Source of the DNA: CAIWHR01 sp963786625
GTDB taxonomy: Bacteria; Pseudomonadota; Gammaproteobacteria; Burkholderiales; Casimicrobiaceae
Direction of reading: 5' to 3'
Assembly (NCBI GenBank): GCA_963786625.1
Contig: CAWAZS010000001.1
Coordinates: 320,866-384,865, forward strand
Length of the DNA stretch: 64,000 nucleotides
Position numbers and translations under genes: made by a program. Below, piece after piece: positions 42,947-51,126 of this stretch. The notes beneath the pieces are model-generated. The model searched no databases. It was not told the DNA's origin and saw only the letters and a program-made list of their open reading frames with translations. How positions within the stretch are numbered: the first letter of the stretch is position 1; every line of letters starts with the position of its first letter.

Positions 42947-44812
42947 ATGCCGTTGACCCGTGCCCGCTTCGTTCTTGCCCTTGCGCTCGCGGCACTGGCA
43001 CTGCCCGTGCTGGCGCAGACCGGCGCCGGGGTGCCGGCCACGGATCCGCAAGCGCTGCTGCAGGCAGCGAAGGCCGCGACCGGCGGCAAGGCCTGGGACG
43101 CGTTCTCGACCCAGCGCAGCACGGTGCGGCTGACGACGGGCGGGATGACCGGGAAGGTCGAGCGCTGGGTCGACATCAAGACCGGCCGCTCGTACCTCAA
43201 ATTCGCCGTGGGTCCGCTCACCGGCGCGCAGGGCTACGACGGCAAGGTGGCGTGGTCGCAGGACGGCGGCGGGGAATCGCGCGCGGAGATCTCGTCGGTT
43301 GCGAAGGAGCTCGCCGTCAATGCCGCGTACCGCGACAAGCTCGCGTTCTGGTATCCCGAGCGCGGCAAGGCGACGATCGCATTCAAGGAGCACGTCACCG
43401 CCGGCGCCCAGGGTTACGACGTGGTCACGCTGACGCCCGAGGGCGGACGCCCCTTCGAGTTCTGGATCAACTCCGACAACCGGCTGATCGAGCGCCTGGT
43501 CGAGTCCGAGGGGGCGCAGACCCGCACCGAGCTGTACGCCGACTTCCGCGGCGTGCAGGGCGTCAAGCTGCCGTTCCACGTGCGCGCGATGCGCGGCCAG
43601 GACATCAAGCAGGAGGAGATCGTCAATGTCGAGACGGTCGAATACAACGTGCCGATCGACGGCATCGCGTTCGGTCCGACCGGACAGCCGCCCGTCGACT
43701 GGACGTTCCCGGAAGGCAGGAAGGCGGTGGACGTGCCCTTCGAGCTCGCGAACGGGCACATGTACGTGCAGGCGAAGATCAACGGCAAGGGACCGTTCCG
43801 CCTGCTGCTCGACATCGGCGGCGTCAACGTGCTGGTGCCCGAGGTCGCGGAGTTGCTCGGCCTCGTGCCCGAAGGGAGGGTGCCCGCCGCGGGCGGCGGT
43901 GCGGCGAACGAGTATGTCGAGCTCGCCAAGCTGCGCTCGCTCGACATCGGCGGCATCACGCTGACCGATCAGCTCTTCGCGGTGATCCCGCTGCGCGCCT
44001 ACGGGCGGCGCGTCGAAGGCATGGAACTGGACGGGCTCGTTGGCTACGAGCTCTTCATGCGCTTTCCCGGAAAGATCGACTATCAGAAAGGCCAGGTCAC
44101 GTTCTACGAGCCATCCGCCTTCCGTTACGCCGGCAAGGGCACCCGGCTGCCGTATCGCTTCAACGGCCACGTCCCGCAGGTCGAGGCCACGTTGGACGGA
44201 ATCCCCGGGGTGTTCGACCTCGACACCGGCGCGCGCAGCTCACTGACGCTGGCAGGCCCGTTCTGGAAGGAGCACAAGCTCGACGCGAAATATGGCGCGA
44301 AACAGGAGGTGATCGCCGGCGCAGGTCTCGCAGGCGCGGCCCGGGCGCTGCTCGGGCGGGCCGGGTCGTTCAAGCTGGGCGATGTCGAGATCAAGGCCCC
44401 GGTCGCGATGCTGTCGACGGCCGCCGGCGGCGTCTTCAACGAGGGGGGCTACGCGGGGAACGTCGGGTACGGCGTGCTGCACCGCTTCAACCTGGTGCTC
44501 GACTATCCGCACGAGCAGCTTTTCGTCGAGCCGAATGCGGCCGCGGGCGCGCCCGACGTCCACGACCGCGCCGGCCTGTGGATCGAGCGCGTGGACAAGG
44601 GCTTCGAGCTCATCGAGGTCGTGCCCGGCGGCGCGGGAGCGCAGGCCGGATTGAAGAAGGGCGACGTCGTCGTCGCTGTCGACGGCGTGCCAGCCACGGA
44701 GATCAAGCTATTCCAGTTGCGCGACCGGTTGCGCGCCGCGCCCGGGACGAAGCTGCGTTTGAACCTCGCCGACGGACGCGAGGGGACGGTGACGCTGAAG
44801 GACCTGATCTGA
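42947..44812 (+). CDS. Secreted retropepsin-like aspartic protease with PDZ domain
   Basis: A 621-residue exported protein (signal peptide FVLALALAALALPVLAQ). Residues 25-265 resemble outer-membrane lipoprotein-sorting type folds (YDGKVAWSQD, FEFWINSDNRLIERL). Two retropepsin-like lobes follow: FRLLLDIGGVNVLVP and GVFDLDTGARSSL. The C-terminal PDZ domain reads GLWIERVDKGFELIEVVPGGAGAQAGLKKGDVV. The first active-site motif is DIG instead of DTG, while the second is intact DTG. Start ATG 42947. Single-gene unit, divergent from the redoxin-CcdA gene. Target unknown. Confidence 0.8.
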   Translation: MPLTRARFVLALALAALALPVLAQTGAGVPATDPQALLQAAKAATGGKAWDAFSTQRSTVRLTTGGMTGKVERWVDIKTGRSYLKFAVGPLTGAQGYDGKVAWSQDGGGESRAEISSVAKELAVNAAYRDKLAFWYPERGKATIAFKEHVTAGAQGYDVVTLTPEGGRPFEFWINSDNRLIERLVESEGAQTRTELYADFRGVQGVKLPFHVRAMRGQDIKQEEIVNVETVEYNVPIDGIAFGPTGQPPVDWTFPEGRKAVDVPFELANGHMYVQAKINGKGPFRLLLDIGGVNVLVPEVAELLGLVPEGRVPAAGGGAANEYVELAKLRSLDIGGITLTDQLFAVIPLRAYGRRVEGMELDGLVGYELFMRFPGKIDYQKGQVTFYEPSAFRYAGKGTRLPYRFNGHVPQVEATLDGIPGVFDLDTGARSSLTLAGPFWKEHKLDAKYGAKQEVIAGAGLAGAARALLGRAGSFKLGDVEIKAPVAMLSTAAGGVFNEGGYAGNVGYGVLHRFNLVLDYPHEQLFVEPNAAAGAPDVHDRAGLWIERVDKGFELIEVVPGGAGAQAGLKKGDVVVAVDGVPATEIKLFQLRDRLRAAPGTKLRLNLADGREGTVTLKDLI

Positions 44813-45048
44813 GCGTGACGCAATCGTTGCCGCGGCGCGACGGAGTGAAAGCGCTGTCGATCATCGCAGTCCACCGGCATCGTGTCGGGACGAGCGTGTT
44901 CGCGGCCTTGCTGGAACCGCTCGCGCCGGGCAGGCGGCCCTGCCGGTTCAGCTTGCGAACGGGCCTGATAAAATCTCATCATGGCAGCCGACAGACCTGG
45001 TCGCGGAATCGGGAAAACGCCATCGTTGCCCGTGGGGAAAGTCCGCAC

Positions 45049-45771
45049 ATGACTGCACCTGAAGTCCACAGTCCTCGTCAGAATCATCTGCTCGACGCGC
45101 TGCCGACCAGCGACTACGAGCGGCTTGCGCCCCATCTGGAACTGATACCGATGAAGCTCGGTGACGTTCTCTATGAGTCCGGGGACCAGCTGCGGCACGT
45201 CTATTTCCCCACCACCTGCATTCTTTCGCTGCTGTACGTGATGGAGGATGGCGCATCGGCCGAAATCGCCGTCGTGGGCAACGAGGGCATCCTCGGCATA
45301 TCCCTGTTCATGGGGGGCAACACCACGCCCAGCCGCGCCATCGTGCAAGGCGCGGGGTACGCCTACCGACTCAAGGCCGACTTGCTCAAGAATGAGTTCG
45401 AGCGTTACGGTCCGACGATGCATCTCCTGCTGCGCTACACCCAGGCGCTGATCACCCAGATGGCGCAGACCGCGGTCTGCAATCGGCACCATTCGGTCGA
45501 CCAGCAATTGTGCCGGTGGCTGTTGCTGTGCCTGGATCGTTTGTCGTCGAACGAAATCTCCATGACCCAGGAATTGATCGCCAACATGCTGGGGGTGCGC
45601 CGCGAAGGCGTCACGGAGGCTGCCGGGAAGTTGCAGGACGCCGGGTTGATTCGATACCAGCGCGGCAGGATCACCGTTGTCGACCGCCCGGGCCTGGAAG
45701 CGCGGTGCTGTGAGTGCTACAAGGTGGTCAAGACGGAGTTTGATCGTCTCCTGCCCTACGTCGCAAAGTAG
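45049..45771 (+). CDS. Crp/Fnr-family transcriptional regulator
   Basis: A 240-residue regulator. The N-terminal cyclic-nucleotide-like sensor domain contains LIPMKLGDVLYESGDQLRHVYFPTTCI; the C-terminal winged helix contains MTQELIANMLGVRREGVTEAAGKL. Two Cys near the end (RCCECYKVV) are notable but no Fnr-type iron-sulfur motif is present. Effector unknown. A C-terminal paralogue fragment lies at 57000-57392. It is the first plus-strand gene of the stress/storage island and may control part of it. Confidence 0.87.
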   Translation: MTAPEVHSPRQNHLLDALPTSDYERLAPHLELIPMKLGDVLYESGDQLRHVYFPTTCILSLLYVMEDGASAEIAVVGNEGILGISLFMGGNTTPSRAIVQGAGYAYRLKADLLKNEFERYGPTMHLLLRYTQALITQMAQTAVCNRHHSVDQQLCRWLLLCLDRLSSNEISMTQELIANMLGVRREGVTEAAGKLQDAGLIRYQRGRITVVDRPGLEARCCECYKVVKTEFDRLLPYVAK

Positions 45772-45846
45772 CTCTCCCAACGCTGTTCCTCTGGCGCCGT
45801 GCCCACGCCGCTTCGGCGGCGGGACGGAGCTCGACGATCTTGCCAA

Positions 45847-46338
45847 TCACCGCTTTCGAAGCCGCTTCGCGTTTGCGGTGGCCTTGGCGTGGATGGGCTT
45901 CAGCCCGCGATGCGCGAGCTTGGTGGCGTCTTTCGAAACGTCTGCCATGCGGACTGCCGATTGCCCCAGCGCTCGCGCGAGTGCTGCCTGCCGCGCGATC
46001 AACTGGCTGGGCGTTCGGCTGCTGGCCAACGACATGAACGCCGCGGAGTTCCGCAGGAGATGGCGGAAGACCAATGCGCCCCACGGCTGGCTCATGGTCA
46101 TCATGTGCGCGGCCATCGCCTGAGCGGATTGCGCGCCCGCTTCGATCTTCTCCTGCCCCATCAACGCGAATTCGCGCCGGTCGCGCGCGCTTGGCGCGGC
46201 GCCGGCCAGCGCCATGCGACCTGTTCGGTGACCGATGACCTGCGCCGAGGCCAGCGTCATCTCCAGAGTCTTCGTGGCGAGATCGCTCCATAGCATAAGC
46301 GGGAGAAAGTACGGGTAGCCGGGGTAATTTCGTTTCAT
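45847..46338 (-). CDS. Phasin-like protein
   Basis: A 163-residue helical protein starting MKRNYPGYPYFLPLMLWSDLATKTLEM, with AQVIGHRTGRMALAG and a basic C-terminus (KPIHAKATANAKRLRKR). Composition, length and the pattern of amphipathic helices (GQEKIEAGAQSAQAMAAHMM) fit a PHA granule-associated phasin, distinct from the one at 27140. ATG 46338 chosen; an upstream in-frame start adds unlike residues. Faces away from the glycine-zipper gene across 415 bp with no other gene. Confidence 0.65.
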   Translation of the reverse strand: MKRNYPGYPYFLPLMLWSDLATKTLEMTLASAQVIGHRTGRMALAGAAPSARDRREFALMGQEKIEAGAQSAQAMAAHMMTMSQPWGALVFRHLLRNSAAFMSLASSRTPSQLIARQAALARALGQSAVRMADVSKDATKLAHRGLKPIHAKATANAKRLRKR

Positions 46339-46753
46339 TTGCGTCCTTGATTGGGAATCCTGAGAAGTCGTCAAGGTTGACGCAAGTACGACCAAGAGGC
46401 TCTGTGCGATGAGCCACATACTTCGTGATATTTCGGCGCCACGTCGCATGCGACCCTTTGTCGCTATCCGCGCCCGTGGGCGCCCGCATTCAACCGTAGC
46501 GCTGCATCGTGTACGCCACCGTACAGACCGACGGACGATGGTCGCGCATACTGTTCTTGTCGCGTTGGATCATGGCGGTCGGAATGGTCGCCATCAGTCC
46601 GGATGCGTTTTGCGCGAGTGCATCTACGCTCGGGTGAATGCGACGGCCAAGCATGGCTCAATGGTTTGTCCCGCCGATTGTCGTTGTGCATCCACACGCG
46701 AGTTTCACGGTCTGCGATGACTTGATCAATCGAAACATCAATTGGAGACGACC
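46339..46753. other. 415-bp divergent intergenic region
   Basis: Lies between the minus-strand phasin-like gene and the plus-strand glycine-zipper gene. No convincing gene; presumably holds both promoters. GGAGACG before 46754 serves as ribosome binding site of the next gene. Confidence 0.5.
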
Positions 46754-47284
46754 ATGACGAACACCACTCTGGAACTCGACCGGAACAAGACTGCGAAACC
46801 GGATCCGGCCTCGGGTCCGCTCGGAGCGCATCCCGTTGGAACGGGGCTCGGCGCAGCTGCCGGGGGCGCCGCAGCGGGCGCACTGGCGGGAACGGTGGCG
46901 GGCCCGGTGGGCACGGTGGTAGGCGCGGTTGCAGGCGCCGTGGCCGGCGGCCTGGCCGGCAAGGCGATCGCCAAATCGATCGACCCCACCGCCGAGGAAG
47001 CTTACTGGCGCGAGAACTATTCGAGCCGGCCCTATGTCACCCAGGGGGCAACCTATGACGAGTATGGTCCCGCCTATCGCTACGGCGTCGATGCCTACGG
47101 ACGGTACGAAGGCCGCTCGTTCGAACAGGCGGAACCCGAGCTGATGCGCGAATGGGACCGCGCCAAAGGCACCTCCAGGTTGACGTGGGAGAACGCCAAG
47201 CACGCAGCCCGTGACGCCTGGCAGCGCCTCAGCGACTTCGTTGAACGCGCGACGCCCGGGGATTCCGATCACGATGGGAAGTAG
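46754..47284 (+). CDS. Glycine-zipper-containing protein
   Basis: A 176-residue protein. Residues about 22-75 form a Gly/Ala-rich segment (GAAAGGAAAGALAGTVAGPV, VGAVAGAVAGGLAGKAIAK), a glycine zipper that can insert in membranes. The C-terminal half is soluble, with YWRENYSSRPYV, YDEYGPAYRYGVDAYGRYEG and TSRLTWENAKHAARDAWQRL, a pattern seen in stress-related proteins of PHA-producing proteobacteria. No signal peptide. Ribosome binding site GGAG. Function unknown. Confidence 0.7.
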   Translation: MTNTTLELDRNKTAKPDPASGPLGAHPVGTGLGAAAGGAAAGALAGTVAGPVGTVVGAVAGAVAGGLAGKAIAKSIDPTAEEAYWRENYSSRPYVTQGATYDEYGPAYRYGVDAYGRYEGRSFEQAEPELMREWDRAKGTSRLTWENAKHAARDAWQRLSDFVERATPGDSDHDGK

Positions 47285-47507
47285 ATCGACATCTCACGGT
47301 CCCCATGGGGCAACGAACTGACAACTGAACAGGGACCACCGAGTGGAAGCGCCATTGCACAGGCGCGCCGCGGATCAAGCGTCCGCTCGGTGTTGCCCTG
47401 CGATACGGCTGGGCCCGTCGGGTGCAGAAAACTCGAGGTTGTCCCGCCGTGGGTTTCGTTTCGCGCGTGCATTTTGAGGAGCAAGCCGTGAGCCTTGGCA
47501 CCATTCC

Positions 47508-47633
47508 ACCAAGGTCAAGGCGGCCATCCTCAATGAACCGACGCTCAGGTCCGCCGAAATCAAGGTCGAGACCTTCCAATGCGGCGATCTGGCCGGCAAT
47601 CGGAAGGATAAGTCACGATACGGCAAACCCTGA
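47508..47633 (+). pseudogene. BON-domain remnant
   Basis: The frame TKVKAAILNEPTLRSAEIKV clearly matches the first part of a BON domain (compare ITAKVKAALLQAPDVKGLDV in the gene at 49027) and then runs into unrelated sequence. The likely old start (GTG 47488, VSLGTI) is in another frame, and the second half of the domain is missing. The surrounding gap 47285-47757 holds no other gene. Confidence 0.6.
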
Positions 47634-47757
47634 GATCGAAAAGAGTCTCCGTCGTCCTTCTCTGCTACTCCGATGGTATTGCGGAGCCCGAAGCAGCGTA
47701 CACCGCGGTGTCGCGAGGCGGTCCGCTTACCTGAATGGAATCAACCCGCTCTTTGTG

Positions 47758-48135
47758 ATGGAGAACCCCGTGCTCGAATACACGATCCTGAAGCCCGAAG
47801 GCATCCTGGTGCTGAAACCCAACGAGTCGCTGAGCAGAGAGGACTTCGCCGGCCTCAGCGCTTCCGTCGACACCTACCTTGCAGACCATGCCAGCATCCA
47901 CGGAATGCTGATTCACGCCGCAGCGTTTCCGGGATGGGAGAACTTCGCGGGGTTCACCGCGCATATCCGCTTCGTCCGCGACCACCACCAGAAGGTTGAG
48001 CGAGTCGCACTGGTGACGGATAGCCCCGTCGCCCGCGTGGCCGAGGCGCTGGCCAAGCACTTCACCGCGGCGGAAATCAAGCATTTTTCCTTTACGGACT
48101 ACGAGAAGGCTCTCAATTGGCTGAAGACCTCCTGA
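47758..48135 (+). CDS. STAS/SpoIIAA-like protein
   Basis: A 125-residue protein of the SpoIIAA-like STAS family: VLKPNESLSREDFAGLSASV, MLIHAAAFPGWENFAGF, HIRFVRDHHQKVERVALVTDS and FSFTDYEKALNWLK. Such proteins occur in stress islands and bind small ligands; no Ser phosphorylation site typical of anti-anti-sigma factors is evident. ATG 47758. Confidence 0.78.
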   Translation: MENPVLEYTILKPEGILVLKPNESLSREDFAGLSASVDTYLADHASIHGMLIHAAAFPGWENFAGFTAHIRFVRDHHQKVERVALVTDSPVARVAEALAKHFTAAEIKHFSFTDYEKALNWLKTS

Positions 48136-48188
48136 AGAGGACTCGATGCCTGCAAACCTGAATCACGGTTCGCCTCCGCCCGCGCTGC

Positions 48189-48614
48189 TCACGCCTCCAA
48201 CTCCGCATCCATCGTGATCTGCGCCTTCAACCGTTTCGACACCGGGCACCCCGTCTTGGCCTTGTTCGCGATCTCCTGGAACTTCGCGTCGTCTGCTCCC
48301 GGGATTCTTGCGGACACGCTGAGGTGGCTCGCCGTGATCTCGTAGCCGGCGTCGAGTTTTTACAGTGTTACAGTGGCATGCGTCTCGATCTTCTCCGGCG
48401 TCAGCCCGGCCTCGCCGAGCATCAGCGAGAGCGCCATCGAGAAACAGCCCGCATGCGCCGCGCCGATCAGCTCCTCGGGATTGGTACCCTTGCCGTTCTC
48501 GAAGCGCGACTTGAACCCATACGGCGCCTCCTTGAGAACGCCCGTCTCGGTGGAAATGGTGCCGCCACCGTCCTTGATGCCGCCCTTCCAGACTGCCCAT
48601 GCTTTCTTGATCAT
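48189..48614 (-). pseudogene. OsmC-family peroxide reductase with an in-frame stop
   Basis: OsmC-type thiol peroxidase, removing organic hydroperoxides with two Cys. The first 84 codons (MIKKAWAVWKGGIKDGGGT ... GAAHAGCFSMALSLMLGEAG ... ATVTL) contain the first catalytic Cys. TAA at 48360-48362 stops the frame, and the same frame continues KLDAGYEITASHLSVSARI, ANKAKTGCPVSKRLKAQ (second catalytic Cys) and ends DAELEA at 48189. Family members usually have Glu at the stop position, so a GAA/GAG to TAA change explains it. Total 142 codons, normal. Unlike most broken genes in the window this is not a frameshift. Confidence 0.78.
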
Positions 48615-49026
48615 GACCGCTCCACACGTTGTCGTTCCCGGAGGGCTAGCCGAGAGCGTCGGCGGCAAACCCCGTTTGGAACTATGCGCGGTGATCATTC
48701 GCGAATCTGTGCGTTGGCGCACATGGCGCAATACGCGATACCGGAGCATGGTCAAAGCGAGCCAGCTTGACCAGGCGCGGACGATCGAGGGAGCTTGCGC
48801 AGCCCTGTTGGCGAAAATGACGTCAGCGATCGCCGCCGCACGACGAAGCTTCGTTTGTACGCCGTCGCGGATTTTCCGCGGCCGTACTCTGCGTTCAGGC
48901 GTCCTGGCACGTGCTCGTATGTGCGGAATCGAACAGACTCTTGCCTCGATTCCCGGTAACCTCTCCCGTGAGTGCAAAGGTGGAGTGTAATTTGTTGTTT
49001 GTCCGCGTAAAGAAGGGTAGCGACAT

Positions 49027-49461
49027 ATGATCTTCAAGCCTGCTGCTGCCGGCGCAGTTTTTGCGCTCATGTTTGCGGCCTCCGGATGTAACCAAACGCC
49101 GCCGCCGCCGGCGAATATCGCGCCCAACCCGCCGAGCGCGGCTACCCCGGCTGCGCCCCCCGCGGAGTCCCAAGCGACGACGCCATCCAGTTCGGCGAGG
49201 TCGCCAGGACCGGCAGAGGCAACCGGCCGTGAGGTCGGCGAAGCACTCGATGACGCGACAATCACGGCTAAGGTCAAGGCCGCGTTACTTCAGGCGCCCG
49301 ACGTGAAAGGCTTGGATGTCAAGGTGGAGACCGACAAAGCCGTGGTCCAGTTGAGCGGGTTTGTCGCGAGCCAGGCGCAGATCGACAAAGCCATGGAAGT
49401 GGCAAAGAGCGTGCGCGGCGTTAGGGAAGTACAGAACAAGATGAGCGTGAAGCCCGGCTAA
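49027..49461 (+). CDS. BON-domain lipoprotein
   Basis: A 144-residue lipoprotein: signal with lipobox FAASGC (about residues 16-21), a Pro/Ala-rich linker, and one BON domain (DDATITAKVKAALLQAPDVK, VQLSGFVASQAQIDKAMEVA, VREVQNKMSV). BON domains bind phospholipid; OsmY-like proteins protect the envelope under stress. Divergent from OsmC across about 410 bp that holds no other gene. Confidence 0.82.
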   Translation: MIFKPAAAGAVFALMFAASGCNQTPPPPANIAPNPPSAATPAAPPAESQATTPSSSARSPGPAEATGREVGEALDDATITAKVKAALLQAPDVKGLDVKVETDKAVVQLSGFVASQAQIDKAMEVAKSVRGVREVQNKMSVKPG

Positions 49462-49465
49462 CTGG

Positions 49466-49957
49466 GCTGCTGCCGGTTTACTTCTGCCGCTCGGGGTGCA
49501 AGGCGAAGTTCGTGGCCAACGCCGCGAAGTATCAGGTATCCCACCCGGATTCGAATGCGCCAACGCAGCCCGCTGCCGAGCGAACGGTCGACGGCGCGAT
49601 CTGCACGTGTCCGATGCACCCGCAGACTCGCCAAGCGGGACCGGGCAATTGCCCCGTTTGCGGAATGACACTACAGCCGGTCGCGGCAAGGGCCGTGGTC
49701 GGGCAGAACCGCGAACTCGCGCACATGACCCCGAGGTTCTGGGTCGGGTTGAATCAGAGGGACCGTCAACGGCACCGGCTCTCGGGTCATGCGTGCTGAC
49801 AAAGTGGGTGCGGACACCAGGCTCACGCGCATCGTGACTGAGGGACGCATTGTCGCCATGGCGGGCGACGGCGTGAACGACGCGCCCGCCTTGGCGGAAG
49901 CCGCCGTTGCCAGGCATTCCCACGACAATGAGCGTCAAGCAGGGCACGAGCGAATAA
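49466..49957 (+). pseudogene. Remnant of a copper-type P1B ATPase
   Basis: Pieces of a metal-transporting ATPase in shifting frames: a YHS-like VYFCRSGCKAKFVANAAKYQ, then CTCPMHPQTRQAGPGNCPVCG (heavy-metal-binding domain) and HMTPRFWVGL, followed by NGTGSRVMRADKVGADTRLTRI of the actuator region and finally GRIVAMAGDGVNDAPALAEA of the hinge motif. The intervening helices, DKTGT phosphorylation loop and C-terminal helices are missing. About 490 bp remain of a 2.2-2.5 kb gene, so it is non-functional. Confidence 0.75.
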
Positions 49958-50006
49958 TGTGACAGGCCACCCCGGGCCGGTCGCGGATACATCCAAAGGA
50001 GGCATC

Positions 50007-50486
50007 ATGCCGTTGCGCACTCTGGCAATCGTGGTCGTGGCCGTGCTGCTGGCCTTGTTCGTCGCGGTGAACTGGGCCGCGTTCATGACGCCAACGACGC
50101 TGTCGATGATCTTCGGGACCGTGCAGGCACCGCTCGGGCTGGTGATGCTCGTGATCACGGGATTCGTGGCCGCGCTTTTCGTCGCCTACGCGCTCTGGCT
50201 GCAAGGTTCCGTGCTGATGGAGACGCGCCGCATGACGCGCGAACTCGCCTCGCAGCGGCAACTCGCGGACCAGGCCGAGGCGTCGCGTTTCACCGAGCTG
50301 CGCACCCTCATCGAAAAGCGCCTCGATGCGATCAGCTCGTCGATCGTCGATGATCGCGCCGGCCGTTCGGCGGAGATCGCGCGCCTCGGCGATGACCTGC
50401 GGCTCGCAATCGACCAGGCCGCCAACGGTCACGCCGCGCAACTGGGCGAGTTGCAGGACCGACTGACGCGGAGCGGCCCGGGCTGA
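50007..50486 (+). CDS. LapA-domain (DUF1049-like) membrane protein
   Basis: A 159-residue protein with two transmembrane helices (LAIVVVAVLLALFVAVNWAA and GLVMLVITGFVAALFVAYAL) and a long C-terminal helix (RLDAISSSIVDDRAGRSAEI ... LQDRLTRS) that is likely coiled coil. This matches LapA/YciS-type proteins. AAAGGAGG precedes ATG 50007. Function in envelope assembly is inferred from family. Confidence 0.72.
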   Translation: MPLRTLAIVVVAVLLALFVAVNWAAFMTPTTLSMIFGTVQAPLGLVMLVITGFVAALFVAYALWLQGSVLMETRRMTRELASQRQLADQAEASRFTELRTLIEKRLDAISSSIVDDRAGRSAEIARLGDDLRLAIDQAANGHAAQLGELQDRLTRSGPG

Positions 50487-50572
50487 CCGCTCGCCGGCGC
50501 AAGCCTGGCTCCTTCGATCTTGATACCCACAATCGTTCTGCGTACGCTGGGGCTTTGCCACAAGCTTGTAGG

Positions 50573-50980
50573 GTGACAAAAGTGCATTTCATCAAGCTTC
50601 TGGCGATGGCCTTGGGACTTATCGTAGCTGCCCTTGGTGTCCTTGGTGTTGCTGCTCCATCGGTTCTCCTCGAATTCGGGCGAACGTTGCAAACTTCCAA
50701 TGCCCTCTACATCGTTGCAGCCGTGCGAGTGATGTTCGGCGTGATACTCCTTTGGGTCGCGCCTGCGTCACGCACACCGATAATCCTTCGCGTCCTTGGT
50801 GTATTCATCGTGATAGCGGGCGTGTTCACCCCGTTTTTCGGCGTTGAGCGGGCTCGCGCCGCGTTTGATTGGTGGTCGACCCAAGGCCCCCACTTCACGC
50901 GGGCGTGGGCCATCGTGGCCGTTGTCTTTGGTCTCTTCATCAGTTATGCCGTCACATCTCCTCGTCGGTCGGCCGACTGA
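50573..50980 (+). CDS. Four-helix integral membrane protein
   Basis: A 135-residue hydrophobic protein with four predicted helices (LLAMALGLIVAALGVLGVAA, YIVAAVRVMFGVILLWVA, IILRVLGVFIVIAGVFTPFF, AWAIVAVVFGLFISYAV). GTG 50573 or GTG 50582 are likely starts. No known motif; codon use is less GC-rich than its neighbours. Confidence 0.55.
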   Translation: MTKVHFIKLLAMALGLIVAALGVLGVAAPSVLLEFGRTLQTSNALYIVAAVRVMFGVILLWVAPASRTPIILRVLGVFIVIAGVFTPFFGVERARAAFDWWSTQGPHFTRAWAIVAVVFGLFISYAVTSPRRSAD

Positions 50981-51126
50981 CCCGATAAGCGCGGACGTCG
51001 TCCAAGGCATATTCGAATTGTCTGTTGCACCTGGGCGGTTTCGCTGCCGCCGCCGCGGCACAGGTTCCCGTGGTGCCTGTGGCCAACCGGGGCGCCCGGG
51101 CGATGCTGCACGACGGTCAATGCCGT

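Noticed and set aside
41342..44812. 1156-residue version of the aspartic protease
   Set aside because: The added part is antisense to the redoxin-CcdA gene; the signal peptide begins at 42947.
47269..47579. Minus-strand open frames opposite the BON remnant
   Set aside because: No motif or ribosome binding site; antisense to a recognisable BON fragment.
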